A stretch of DNA of 64,000 nucleotides from JBBWZH01 sp035544115 (GTDB lineage: Bacteria > Actinomycetota > Actinomycetes > Mycobacteriales > CADCTP01): the NCBI GenBank assembly GCA_963714145.1, contig OY970235.1, positions 1,984,001 to 2,048,000 on the forward strand, in the 5' to 3' direction. Positions within the stretch are counted from its first letter, which is position 1; every line of letters begins with the position of its first letter. The position numbers and the translations under genes were made by a program. The notes below the pieces were generated by a model. That model worked only from the letters and a program-made list of their open reading frames with translations. It made no database searches and was not told the DNA's origin. Below, piece after piece: positions 1 to 7,448 of the stretch.

Positions 1-336
1 GTCGTCGAGAACTACGTCCCCGAGCTGCGGCGTCTCCCGCCCGGCCAGACCACTCACGTCTTCACCGCGACGCCGGCGCATCTGGGCTTCGAGGAGTACG
101 ACGTCGGGTCGCAGCTCGCGGTGTCCCGGCACTACTGGACCATCGAGGGCCAACTCAAGGTGTTCTCCTCGCCGCACCGCTACGTGTGGCCGTCCGAGCT
201 GGACCTGATGGCGCGGCTGGCCGGACTGCGCCGGCGCGAACGGTGGGCCGACTGGAACCGGACGCCTTTCACCAGCGAGAGCCGCAGCCACATCTCGGTC
301 TGGGAGAAGGCAACCGCAGGCGCTCAGGCGCCCTGA
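1..336 (+). CDS. SAM-dependent methyltransferase, C-terminal part (5' truncated by window)
   Basis: The reading frame is open from the first base and stops with TGA at 334-336. About 111 residues are visible. The pattern HYWTIEGQLKVFSSPHRY, then VWPSELDLMARLAGL, then a final SHISVWEK is typical of the last strands of class I SAM methyltransferases, where the C-terminal beta hairpin ends in a conserved S/YxSVW-like motif. The SAM-binding glycine loop would lie upstream of the window, so the substrate cannot be inferred. Family call from the C-terminal pattern only. Confidence 0.7.
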   Translation, partial: VVENYVPELRRLPPGQTTHVFTATPAHLGFEEYDVGSQLAVSRHYWTIEGQLKVFSSPHRYVWPSELDLMARLAGLRRRERWADWNRTPFTSESRSHISVWEKATAGAQAP

Positions 337-445
337 CGCTCGTCCCGCAGTGGCCTGGCCCGGGGCGACCCCCGCCTGAAACCGTCACACCGTTGCGACG
401 TGGCCGCTACATTCCGTGTCACCACTGTCACAGCGGGGAGACGGC

Positions 446-1522
446 ATGAGAGCTCTCGCACGCCTGCCATTGCTCGGCACCATCCTCTGCGCGGCGCTGA
501 TCGCGCCCACCCAGGCCCAGGCCGACGGCGGGGTGGGGGCCGCACCGGCGACCCGCGCGTTCCACTACCGCATGGTTGCCCTCGGCGGTGACCTGACGGG
601 CGACTCGTTCTTCGACGTGGCGGGTGTCAGCGCCGACGGTCGCGTGTTCGGCACCGCGGCCAGCTGCGACGGCGTTGCCTGCCATAACCGGGTGGCCGTG
701 ATCCGGAACGGTCGCACGACGCTGCTGCGCGACGGCCTCGCCGTCACCGTCAACGACCTCGGGCTCGTCGGCGGAGGCGTGTTCGCCGACCCGACCGCGG
801 AGGCGCAGGGCGTCACCCAGGCGGCGCTGTTCCTACGCGACCGGGTCCGGGTCGTCCCGCGGCTGCCCGGCGAGGTGTCCAGCCTCGTCGTGGGGGTGAA
901 CAACCTCGGCACCGCGCTCATCGGGTCGCGCAGCGAGACCGACGTGGCGTACTACCTCTACGACGCGCGCGGCCGGCTCACCCCCCTCGACCTCGGGCCG
1001 GACCAGATCCTCAACATCAGCGTGAACGACGCCAGCATCGTTGTAGGCACCGTCATTCCGCGCGGTGGGCCCGCCCGGGCGTTCCGGTACAACCCCGCGA
1101 CCCGCGCGCTGACCAAGCTCGACCCGGTCGACGGCGACCCCGAGTCCTGGGGGATGGCCATCAACCTGCGCGGCGACGTGCTCGGCTACTCGTTCGTGAG
1201 CGGCGGCCGGGAACGGATCGGCGTGTGGCGTGGCCAGACGTTCCAGCCGTACTTCGTCGAAGGGACGCCCGAGTTCCCGACCATCAGCAACCGGCTGCTC
1301 TGGAACCGCCGCGGCCTGATCGTGATCACCGCGACCAACGACGGCAACAGCTACCTGGTGCCGCGTCCCGGAGTGCGGCTGCGGCTGGCCGACCTGGTCA
1401 ACGGCCCGCTGCCGCGGGTCACCCAGATCGTGGGCCTCAACGACCGGGGAGACCTGGTCGGCTTCGGCGGCACCCAGCCGGGCTTCGTCGACAGCCAGTT
1501 CCTGCTAGAACGGGTCGGGTAG
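446..1522 (+). CDS. secreted HAF-repeat-like protein
   Basis: A 358-residue protein. The ATG at 446 is preferred over an in-frame GTG at 416 because GGGGAG lies six bases upstream of it and the protein then opens directly with a signal peptide (MRALARLPLLGTIL...TQAQA, cleavage near residue 27). The mature part carries recurring short units of the form VGxNxxGxxxG (for example VVGVNNLGTALIG, VNDASIVVGTV, INLRGDVLGYS, LNDRGDLVGFG). These resemble HAF-type extracellular repeats, which are thought to form a beta-propeller-like fold. Probably exported; function unknown. It stands alone, with no obvious operon partner. Confidence 0.75.
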   Translation: MRALARLPLLGTILCAALIAPTQAQADGGVGAAPATRAFHYRMVALGGDLTGDSFFDVAGVSADGRVFGTAASCDGVACHNRVAVIRNGRTTLLRDGLAVTVNDLGLVGGGVFADPTAEAQGVTQAALFLRDRVRVVPRLPGEVSSLVVGVNNLGTALIGSRSETDVAYYLYDARGRLTPLDLGPDQILNISVNDASIVVGTVIPRGGPARAFRYNPATRALTKLDPVDGDPESWGMAINLRGDVLGYSFVSGGRERIGVWRGQTFQPYFVEGTPEFPTISNRLLWNRRGLIVITATNDGNSYLVPRPGVRLRLADLVNGPLPRVTQIVGLNDRGDLVGFGGTQPGFVDSQFLLERVG

Positions 1523-1615
1523 GCGCCAGGTCCGGCGGCCGCCGCCGCGGAAGCAGGTCGACCTCTGGCTGGGCGTCTGGCGTCTGAGATCCACTGGCCC
1601 GACTAGCATCGCGGG

Positions 1616-1819
1616 GTGGCCGTCGACCTGTTCGCCGGGGTACCAGTCAGCGACTACGTTGCGCGCTGGCCTGGTACGAGACGTTGTACCGTGGTCGCTC
1701 AGATAATGGCGCGGGGGCTGGGGCCGGCGAAATGGGAGACGTACTCGAACGGTGTGCGGAAGGTCAGCTACGTGGATCCGGACGGAAACGAGTTCGAATT
1801 CGGCGGAGCCTCAGTCTGA
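1616..1819 (+). pseudogene. VOC/glyoxalase-family gene remnant (internal deletion plus frameshift)
   Basis: The 67-residue frame starts like a VOC-family protein (MAVDLFAGVPVSDYVA) and ends like one (VRKVSYVDPDGNEFEFGG), but the middle of the fold is missing; intact relatives are about 115-125 residues. Just after residue 16 the next reading frame continues the family motif as ALAWYETLY (about 1660-1687), so one base has been lost there. The central segment is then missing before the text resumes in the first frame near 1690 (VVAQIMARGLGPAKWETYSNG). I read this as a decayed gene and not a short protein. Confidence 0.75.
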
Positions 1820-1943
1820 TCTGGTGCTGGCGCAGTCGGTCGGGTCAGTGCGAATGGGCTCGAGCCCCACGGCGATCATCGCGACAGGGCGCATCGTCGC
1901 TACCAATCCCGGAGCAGCAAATCGGCTACGGCGTCCGCACGCA

Positions 1944-2014
1944 GAAAGTGCCTTCCGGTACGGCCATCCAGGTCCCTCAGCAAGACCAGGATTCCGTACC
2001 GGACAGGCACTTTC
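1944..2014. repeat. long inverted repeat, possible terminator for the downstream secreted protein gene
   Basis: The arm at 1944-1963 (GAAAGTGCCT then TCCGGTACGG) is repeated in inverse at 1994-2014 with a single extra base, giving a stem of about 20 pairs around a 30-base loop. It lies 45 bases beyond the stop codon of the minus-strand gene at 2060-2497, so it may end that transcript. The stem is longer than a usual terminator and there is no T run, so a small mobile remnant is also possible. Confidence 0.5.
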
Positions 2015-2059
2015 CTCATCTGCGCGCCGCCACCCCGACCGAGATCATGAAAGTCGGGG

Positions 2060-2497
2060 CTAGATGCCCACCAGCTTGTAGCAGCGCTCGCCGCCCTCCT
2101 GGTGGTGTCTGATCGCGCGCTTCGTGTTCGGTCCGTAGCGGCCGTCCGCCGCCGTCCCGGAGATCGCCTGCACCTCGCGGAGCGCCTGCTCGGTGCGCGG
2201 GCCGAAGTCGCCGTCGACGGCGATCTGCTTGTTGTAACAAACCACCAGCGCGTTCTGCAGCACCGAGACGGGCCGGTAGTGCCAGTCGGGGGAGGTGTCC
2301 CGCTGCCCGCGGACGATCTCGCAGCTGTGCGGCTGGAACGACGGGTAGAGGATCGGGATCTCCAGGCCCTGGATGTTCGTGACATAGTTGCACGGCAGCG
2401 GCGCGGCCTGCGCGGCGCTCCCCCCAAAGGCCGCCGGCGCGACGACGCCCGCAGCAAGCACCAGTACCCCGACCGCGGCACGGATGAGTGTCCTCAT
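2060..2497 (-). CDS. secreted peptidoglycan-binding-domain protein
   Basis: A 145-residue protein with a clear signal peptide (MRTLIRAAVGVLVLAAGV...AAQA, cleavage near residue 31). The C-terminal half has the pattern IAVDGDFGPRTEQALREVQ followed by DGRYGPNTKRAIRHHQ. This matches PG_binding_1-like repeats, in which a D-G-x-x-GP-x-T motif precedes a helix. Four cysteines in the mature part could form disulfides. No catalytic domain is present, so it probably binds cell wall without cutting it. GGGAAG lies a few bases upstream of the ATG. The gene is isolated. Confidence 0.75.
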   Translation of the reverse strand: MRTLIRAAVGVLVLAAGVVAPAAFGGSAAQAAPLPCNYVTNIQGLEIPILYPSFQPHSCEIVRGQRDTSPDWHYRPVSVLQNALVVCYNKQIAVDGDFGPRTEQALREVQAISGTAADGRYGPNTKRAIRHHQEGGERCYKLVGI

Positions 2498-2861
2498 GTT
2501 CTTCCCCTCTCCCGAGACCGTCCCGGGCTGCAGATGTGTTCCCGGCAGGCGCCGAGCCGCGAACTCGTCTTACTCGTGATTGGACTGGCCGACAGTGCGA
2601 TGGTTACGTGCTTCACGGTTACCCCGGCGGAGTTGGCAACCACTGGCCACATCGAGGCGAACCGTTGCCAACGGTGAGAACTGTGCTACCGGATACCCGG
2701 CGCGGGAGCCCCAGGGAGGCCAAACGCTATCACCGGGCGGCACAGCTTCCCGGTCGTGAAGTTCAAGGAACTCCCACCGTGCCGATTGGCATAGCCCGCC
2801 CGCCATGATGGTTCGAAAGTCGTTTCGTAGCCGAGCAGCAGGGCTTTCGGCGGCATACGCG
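2498..2861. other. intergenic stretch without a supported gene
   Basis: No convincing coding region is seen between the secreted protein gene and the left end of the IS element. It holds a 9-bp inverted repeat (GTTGGCAAC at 2632-2640 and GTTGCCAAC at 2664-2672, 23 bases apart), a possible operator for an unknown regulator. The minus-strand frame at 2570-2806 has no recognisable motif and no ribosome binding site. Confidence 0.45.
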
Positions 2862-3751
2862 CCTAAGGCGTGCCTCGTAGGTTCTACGCGGCCGGTCGTT
2901 GATCATGTTCGGTCGTGCAGCAGGTGCTCTCCGCGTCGCGTCCGGAGCTGATCGAGACCTTCACCGGCTTGTCGCCGCGGACGTTCCGGCGGCTGGTGGC
3001 CCAGGTAGAGCGCCGCGGTGGACGGCTGGTCGCGGACGGGATCAAGGGCCGGCAGTGGTTGCTGCCGTTGGCCGACCGGGTGCTGCTGGTGGCGACGTAC
3101 TACCGGACCAATCTCACGATGCGGCAGCTGGCGCCGCTGTTCGGGATCAAGACCGCTGCGGTGCACCGGATCGTGGACCGGCTCGGCCCGTTCCTGGCCC
3201 TGGCGCCCGCGCGGCGTAAGTATGGCCCGGACACCGTGCTGATCGTGGACGGCACTCTGGTCCCGACCCGGGACCACACGGTGGCCGCGCAGTCGAAGAA
3301 CTACCGGTACTCGGTCAACGTGCAGGTCATGATCGACGCCGCCACCCGCCTGGTCGTCGCGGTCGGGCAGCCGCAGCCGGGCAACCGCAACGACTGCACC
3401 GCCTGGACCGACTCGAAAATCGACCGCGCCGCCGCCGACGCGACCGTCTTGGCCGACGGCGGCTACCAAGGCACCGGCGTCCTGATCCCGCACCGCCGCC
3501 GAGCCGGCCAAACCCAGCTCACCGGCTGGAAAGAACGGGACAACACCGACCACCGCCGAGTACGCGCCCGCGTCGAGCACACCTTCGCCGCCATGAAGAA
3601 CTGGAAGATCCTGCGCGACTGCCGCCGCCGCGGACGCGGCGTCTACTGGGCCACCACCGGCGTCGCCCACCTCCGCAACCTCGCCCTCACCGGCTGACCG
3701 GCAGCGGCCACGGCCACCCACGCCGCACCGACTTACGAGACAGCCTTTAGG
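2862..3751 (+). mobile_element. IS5-family-like insertion sequence (about 890 bp)
   Basis: The left end CCTAAGGCGTGCCTCGTAGGTT (2862-2883) matches, with about six mismatches in 22 bases, the reverse complement of the right end at 3730-3751 (on the plus strand GACTTACGAGACAGCCTTTAGG). One transposase gene fills the interior. No clean target duplication is visible beside these ends, so the exact boundaries could be off by a few bases. Element size, single-frame transposase and terminal repeats fit IS5-type elements of the DDE_Tnp_4 group. Confidence 0.7.
2915..3697 (+). CDS. IS5-family DDE transposase
   Basis: A 260-residue transposase starting with GTG. An N-terminal helix-turn-helix region (TMRQLAPLFGIKTAAVHRIVDRL, about residues 68-90) precedes a DDE_Tnp_4 type catalytic domain. 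The three acidic positions are visible in LIVDGTLVPT, VLADGGYQG and RVEHTFAAMKNWKIL. The frame is uninterrupted and full length, so the element could still be active. It lies inside imperfect terminal repeats and has the same base composition as its surroundings. Confidence 0.85.
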   Translation: MQQVLSASRPELIETFTGLSPRTFRRLVAQVERRGGRLVADGIKGRQWLLPLADRVLLVATYYRTNLTMRQLAPLFGIKTAAVHRIVDRLGPFLALAPARRKYGPDTVLIVDGTLVPTRDHTVAAQSKNYRYSVNVQVMIDAATRLVVAVGQPQPGNRNDCTAWTDSKIDRAAADATVLADGGYQGTGVLIPHRRRAGQTQLTGWKERDNTDHRRVRARVEHTFAAMKNWKILRDCRRRGRGVYWATTGVAHLRNLALTG

Positions 3752-3840
3752 GCACCCGGCCGGCCAGGTTCTCACCGACGGGCTCGGCGCCGTTGATCAC
3801 CACGGGAGGTCCGCCGGTCGACGCCGGCACGAGGTCTTCG

Positions 3841-4470
3841 TCAGGCCCGACCGGCGGCCGATCGCGCCGCCAGGTGCAGACGGGCGGCGGAGACCAGATA
3901 CAGGAGCGCACCACCGACGGCGTATCCGGCCACGCCGGTGAGGGAAAGCTCGCTGGCGGTGGCCTGCTTGAAGAAGGTGAGACCGATGATGCAGGACAGG
4001 CCACCGCTGACGATCATCGGCCATTGCCCGCGCAGTCCCCGTCGTAGCCGGGTGATCGCGAGCGCCAGCTGGATCGCTCCGGTGAGCACGGCCCAGGCGC
4101 CGAAGACCCGCAACGCCGAGGCGGGCCCGTCGGTGGCCGCCACGGCCACGGCAACGGCGGTCACGGTGCTGATGACCGCGTTGGCAAGCTGTGCCCGGAC
4201 GTTGCCCCGATGCCCGGACCTTCGCTGCGTCCGGGCGTCCAGCAACGAGGCGGCTATGTCGAGGGCGGGATAGAAGATCAGCAGGACAACGACGAATCCC
4301 GGCAGATCGGAACCGGCGGTGAGGGCGCCCGCCGACGACAGCGCGGCGCCCAGCGCACCGGCCCAGACCAGCGCGAGGACGGCGCGGACCAGATAGAGCC
4401 TGCTGGTGGCCCGGGAGGTGGTGATGAAGATGCCCTGAACTGGCGGGATGGTCGACGCCGAAGCCGGCAT
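3841..4470 (-). CDS. DUF308/HdeD-like membrane protein
   Basis: A 209-residue protein with about six hydrophobic segments. The segment FGAWAVLTGAIQLALAI...WPMIVSGGLSCIIGLTFF resembles the conserved repeat of the DUF308/HdeD family of small multipass membrane proteins, some of which are linked to acid resistance. A soluble N-terminal stretch of about 25 residues precedes the first membrane segment. It is divergent from the sensor kinase at 4621, with a 16-bp inverted repeat between them, so the two-component system may control it. The transport or protective role is not shown by the sequence. Confidence 0.7.
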   Translation of the reverse strand: MPASASTIPPVQGIFITTSRATSRLYLVRAVLALVWAGALGAALSSAGALTAGSDLPGFVVVLLIFYPALDIAASLLDARTQRRSGHRGNVRAQLANAVISTVTAVAVAVAATDGPASALRVFGAWAVLTGAIQLALAITRLRRGLRGQWPMIVSGGLSCIIGLTFFKQATASELSLTGVAGYAVGGALLYLVSAARLHLAARSAAGRA

Positions 4471-4544
4471 GGTGGGGCCTCTCTCGTGCTTCTGAGGTGC
4501 GGATCGTTCGACCAGAAGTCTGCGATCGGCCGGACCCGGCCGTG

Positions 4545-4560
4545 TACTTCGAGCGAAGTA
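4545..4560. promoter_or_regulatory. operator-like inverted repeat TACTTCG-AG-CGAAGTA
   Basis: Perfect 7-bp arms with a two-base centre lie in the 150-base divergent region between the DUF308 gene and the kinase gene. A further half site, CGAAGTA, occurs at 4581-4587. NarL-type regulators bind pairs of heptamers, so this is a candidate site for the adjacent LuxR-type regulator. The assignment is inferred from position and symmetry only. Confidence 0.45.
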
Positions 4561-4620
4561 GTTCTGCCGGCTACATCATCCGAAGTACCCGACGCTGATT
4601 CCCGTGCCCGAGAATCAGCC

Positions 4621-5805
4621 ATGGTCACGGCACAGAACCAGGACGACGAACTCTCAGCACCGCTGTGGATCCGTCGCCCCGAGCTGTTGCACCTGGTCGC
4701 CTACACGGCGGCCGGGTTCTCCTTCGCCGGTCAGCTCGTGGCCACGATCCTGAGAGACGCGGACTGGCGCGTCGTCCTGGCGCTGCTGCTGGCCGGCGCC
4801 GGGACTGCCCTGTCCTGGCGCCTGCCCTGGATCGGGCTGGTCGTCACGAGCGCGACGTCCTTCGCTGTCACCGCGGTCGGCAACGATCCGCTGTCGGTGT
4901 GGATGATGGCGGTGTTCGTCCTCTTCTCCGCCACTTTCCGGGGTTTGCCGGCACCGGCCGCGACGGCACTCGTGGCGGTGTTCTTCCTCGGGGCGTTCAT
5001 GACGGTGGGTGGTTTCCGCGGTGGTGCGATCGTCGGAGTTGCCGCACTCTTCTCGGCAATCGCCGGAGGGGCGAGTGGAGCCGCTCTTCGCACGCACCGG
5101 GATCGGTGGTGGATGCTCGAGGAACGGGCCGCCACCGCCCTCGCCACCCGTGAGATCGAGGCCACCCAGCGGGTGACCGCAGAGCGTCTGCGGATCGCCC
5201 GCGATCTGCACGACGTGATAGGTCACCAGGTCGCGATGCTGAGCATGAATCTGGGGATCGCCGAGATCGGGCTGCCGGAAGAGGCCGGGGCCTCACGCGA
5301 GGCCCTCGCCTCGGCTCGGTCCAACGCCCGCACGGTGATCGCCGAGACGCAACGGATCCTGGTGCTCCTGCGACGTGAGAACGACACTCTCGAAGCTGAG
5401 GCGCTGCGGCCCACGCCGTCGCTCAACGGCCTGGACGGGCTGATCGCGTCGTTCCAGGGCATCGGTCTGGAGGTACATACCGACATCGGCGCTCTGACCG
5501 GCCTGGTCGAGCCCAGCGTCGAGGTGACGGTCTTCCGGGTGGTCCAGGAAGCTCTGACCAACGCCTACCGGCACGGTGCGGGAGCGGCGAAAGTAGCGCT
5601 GCACGAGCAGAACCGGCGGATCTGCGTGACCGTCGAGAACCGCGTGGCCCGGCCCGGACACGCGTCCCATCCGGGCAGTGGACTCGGGCTGATGGGAATG
5701 CGTGAACGGGTCGAGTCCGCCAACGGGCAGCTGAGGATCGACAGCGACGATGGCTGGTTCCGGATTCGAGCCGAGTTCAGCCCTGCGGGAGAGGTATTGA
5801 CGTGA
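4621..5805 (+). CDS. NarL-type two-component sensor histidine kinase
   Basis: Starting at ATG 4621 the protein has 394 residues. The N-terminal half has about five membrane segments (residues 25-150). A HisKA_3 dimerisation domain follows, with the phosphoacceptor motif ERLRIARDLHDVIGHQVAML (His near residue 200). A HATPase domain carries the N box VVQEALTNAYRHG and the G box SGLGLMGMRERV. The frame is open further upstream, but no start there fits the family. Its stop overlaps the regulator start by four bases (GTGA), showing tight coupling. The signal is unknown; the membrane part has no extracellular domain of note. Confidence 0.9.
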   Translation: MVTAQNQDDELSAPLWIRRPELLHLVAYTAAGFSFAGQLVATILRDADWRVVLALLLAGAGTALSWRLPWIGLVVTSATSFAVTAVGNDPLSVWMMAVFVLFSATFRGLPAPAATALVAVFFLGAFMTVGGFRGGAIVGVAALFSAIAGGASGAALRTHRDRWWMLEERAATALATREIEATQRVTAERLRIARDLHDVIGHQVAMLSMNLGIAEIGLPEEAGASREALASARSNARTVIAETQRILVLLRRENDTLEAEALRPTPSLNGLDGLIASFQGIGLEVHTDIGALTGLVEPSVEVTVFRVVQEALTNAYRHGAGAAKVALHEQNRRICVTVENRVARPGHASHPGSGLGLMGMRERVESANGQLRIDSDDGWFRIRAEFSPAGEVLT

Positions 5806-6485
5806 CCCGGATCTTGATCGTTGACGATCAGGACGACATCAGGGCCGGCATCCGGGCGATGCTCCTGCTCGACCCGGCCCTGGTCGTGGTGGCCGACCTG
5901 TCCGACGGGCTGCAGGTCGTTCCCTTTCTGCGGGACCATCCGGTCGACCTCGTCCTGATGGACATCCGGATGCCCGGCATCGACGGGGTGGAAGCGACCC
6001 GCCGAATCCGTGCCGAGCACGCAGCCGCGAAGGTGAGGATCATCGTGCTCACCACCTTCGATCAGGACGAAATCGTGCTGGCCGCGCTGAGTGCGGGCGC
6101 CAACGGTTTCCTGAGCAAGACAGTCAGCCCGGCCGAACTCATCGCCGGGATCACCGAGGTGGTCGGCGGGGGCGGCACCCTGTCCGCCAACGCGACGGCC
6201 GCGCTGATCGGTCACATGGCGGACAGTCCGCCCCCAATCGTCGATCAGGGATTGCTGCGCCGCTTCGACTTCCTGACGCCCCGGGAGCGGGAGATGATCA
6301 TTTTGGTGGCCCGTGGCCTCAGCAACGACGAGATCGCCGGACAGATGTTCGTGTCACCGCTCACCGTCAAGACGCATGTGGTGCGGGCGATGACCAAGGT
6401 CGGTGCCCGTGACCGGGCCCAGCTCGTCTCGTTCATCTTCCGGGCCGGGCTCGGTTCTCGGTGGCCGGGATCCCCGTCGCGGTGA
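5802..6485 (+). CDS. NarL/LuxR-family response regulator
   Basis: A 227-residue regulator starting with GTG that overlaps the kinase stop. The REC domain has the acidic pair (VDDQDD), phosphoacceptor Asp in VLMDIRMPGIDG, Thr in VLTTFD and Lys in FLSKTVSP. A LuxR helix-turn-helix follows (LTPREREMIILVARGLSNDEIAGQMFVSPLTVKTHVVRAM). The last residues, SRWPGSPSR, are not family sequence. They are read from the first bases of an adjoining IS3-type transposase remnant, so the original stop was probably replaced by an insertion. The DNA-binding domain itself is complete. Confidence 0.9.
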   Translation: MTRILIVDDQDDIRAGIRAMLLLDPALVVVADLSDGLQVVPFLRDHPVDLVLMDIRMPGIDGVEATRRIRAEHAAAKVRIIVLTTFDQDEIVLAALSAGANGFLSKTVSPAELIAGITEVVGGGGTLSANATAALIGHMADSPPPIVDQGLLRRFDFLTPREREMIILVARGLSNDEIAGQMFVSPLTVKTHVVRAMTKVGARDRAQLVSFIFRAGLGSRWPGSPSR

Positions 6486-6546
6486 CCTGCCGGGTGCTCG
6501 GCCTCTCCAGGCAGGCCTGCTACGCCTGGAAACGCAACCCGGTCAT
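6461..6546 (+). pseudogene. IS3-family transposase (OrfB) remnant
   Basis: In the frame from 6461 the translation VAGIPVAVTCRVLGLSRQ, continuing as ACYAWKRNPV, matches the conserved N-terminus of IS3-type OrfB/integrase proteins (the xxPVAVxCRVLxxSRQxYYxWxxNPV block). The similarity ends abruptly at the stop of the convergent amidohydrolase gene, and no integrase core follows. The remnant supplies the last nine residues of the response regulator in another frame. Confidence 0.7.
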
Positions 6547-7448
6547 AGGCCGTACACGCGGCGTGCGGTTCCGGCGAGGACGGCGTGGCGAACCGCGGTC
6601 GGGTAGTCGCGGAGGGCCTGCCGCCAGGCGGAGACCAGGGGTGGCAGGTCGGTCCAGAGCTTCTCGATCGGGAAGTTGGTGCCCCACATGCAGCGGTCGG
6701 GGCCGAAGAGGTCCAGGCAGGTGCGCGTCACCAGGTCGATGAGTGGCTGGTTGACGCGGTGCACGAAGGTGCCCTGGCCGGTCAGCTTGACCACGACGTT
6801 GGGCTGGGCGGCGAGCTGCCGCAGGCCGTTGGTCCAGTCCGCGACGGTCGCCGGGTCGGTGTCCAGCAGCATGCCGGCGTGTACGAGCACGAACGTGGTG
6901 TCGCCGAAGGCGGCGACGAACCGGGCGGCGTCCGGCATCTGCGCTGGGAAGACCTGGAGTTCGAACAGCCAGCCCAGGTCGTGCAGCGCGGCGATGTTGC
7001 GGCGGAACACCGGGTCGTGCATCCGGTCCGGGGCCGAGGCGAACCGGAACTCCGGCCGGTCGTGCCAGTGCAGCTGCAGCCGGGTCCCGCGCACCAGCGG
7101 GGTGAGCTCGGCCTGGCGGCGCAGCACGTCGGCGGCGCCGGGGTCGAACAGGTCCGCCGAACCGATCACGGCCGCCGGCCACCCGGTCTCGGCGTGCACG
7201 TCGCGCAGCCAGCGCACCTCGTCCAGGGCCCGGTCCAGCGGCCAGTTGGTCTGGACGTAGACCGAGGAGGTGATGCCGGCCGCGGTCGCCTCGGCGATGT
7301 ACTCGCCGGCCAGGTAGTCCCGGCGGATCGGCTCGTACCGGCCGAAGATCCGCGGCACCGGCGGGCCGCTGAGCCAGGGCAGGTCGCGCATCCGCCACAG
7401 GTGGTGGTGCGCGTCCACCAGTTCCGGCTGGGTCGGGGTCGCCGTCAT
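6543..7448 (-). CDS. amidohydrolase-2 family protein (lactonase/PDC hydrolase-like)
   Basis: A 301-residue TIM-barrel hydrolase. The N-terminal metal motif is VDAHHHLW (residues 10-17), and the C-terminal GPDRCMWGTNFPIEKLW contains the segment that holds the catalytic Asp/Asn position in this family. Relatives include L-fuconolactonase, 4-sulfomuconolactone hydrolase and 2-pyrone-4,6-dicarboxylate hydrolase. Its ATG overlaps the stop of the VWA gene by four bases, so it is the last gene of the molybdenum hydroxylase operon. It may open a lactone or decarboxylate an oxidised ring product; the substrate is not known. Confidence 0.8.
   Translation of the reverse strand: MTATPTQPELVDAHHHLWRMRDLPWLSGPPVPRIFGRYEPIRRDYLAGEYIAEATAAGITSSVYVQTNWPLDRALDEVRWLRDVHAETGWPAAVIGSADLFDPGAADVLRRQAELTPLVRGTRLQLHWHDRPEFRFASAPDRMHDPVFRRNIAALHDLGWLFELQVFPAQMPDAARFVAAFGDTTFVLVHAGMLLDTDPATVADWTNGLRQLAAQPNVVVKLTGQGTFVHRVNQPLIDLVTRTCLDLFGPDRCMWGTNFPIEKLWTDLPPLVSAWRQALRDYPTAVRHAVLAGTARRVYGL

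Noticed and set aside
3755..3860. Minus-strand tail reading GGPPVVINGAEPVGENLAGRVP next to the IS end
   Set aside because: It could be a lost C-terminus of the DUF308 protein or an IS-truncated gene, but nothing in the family supports it.
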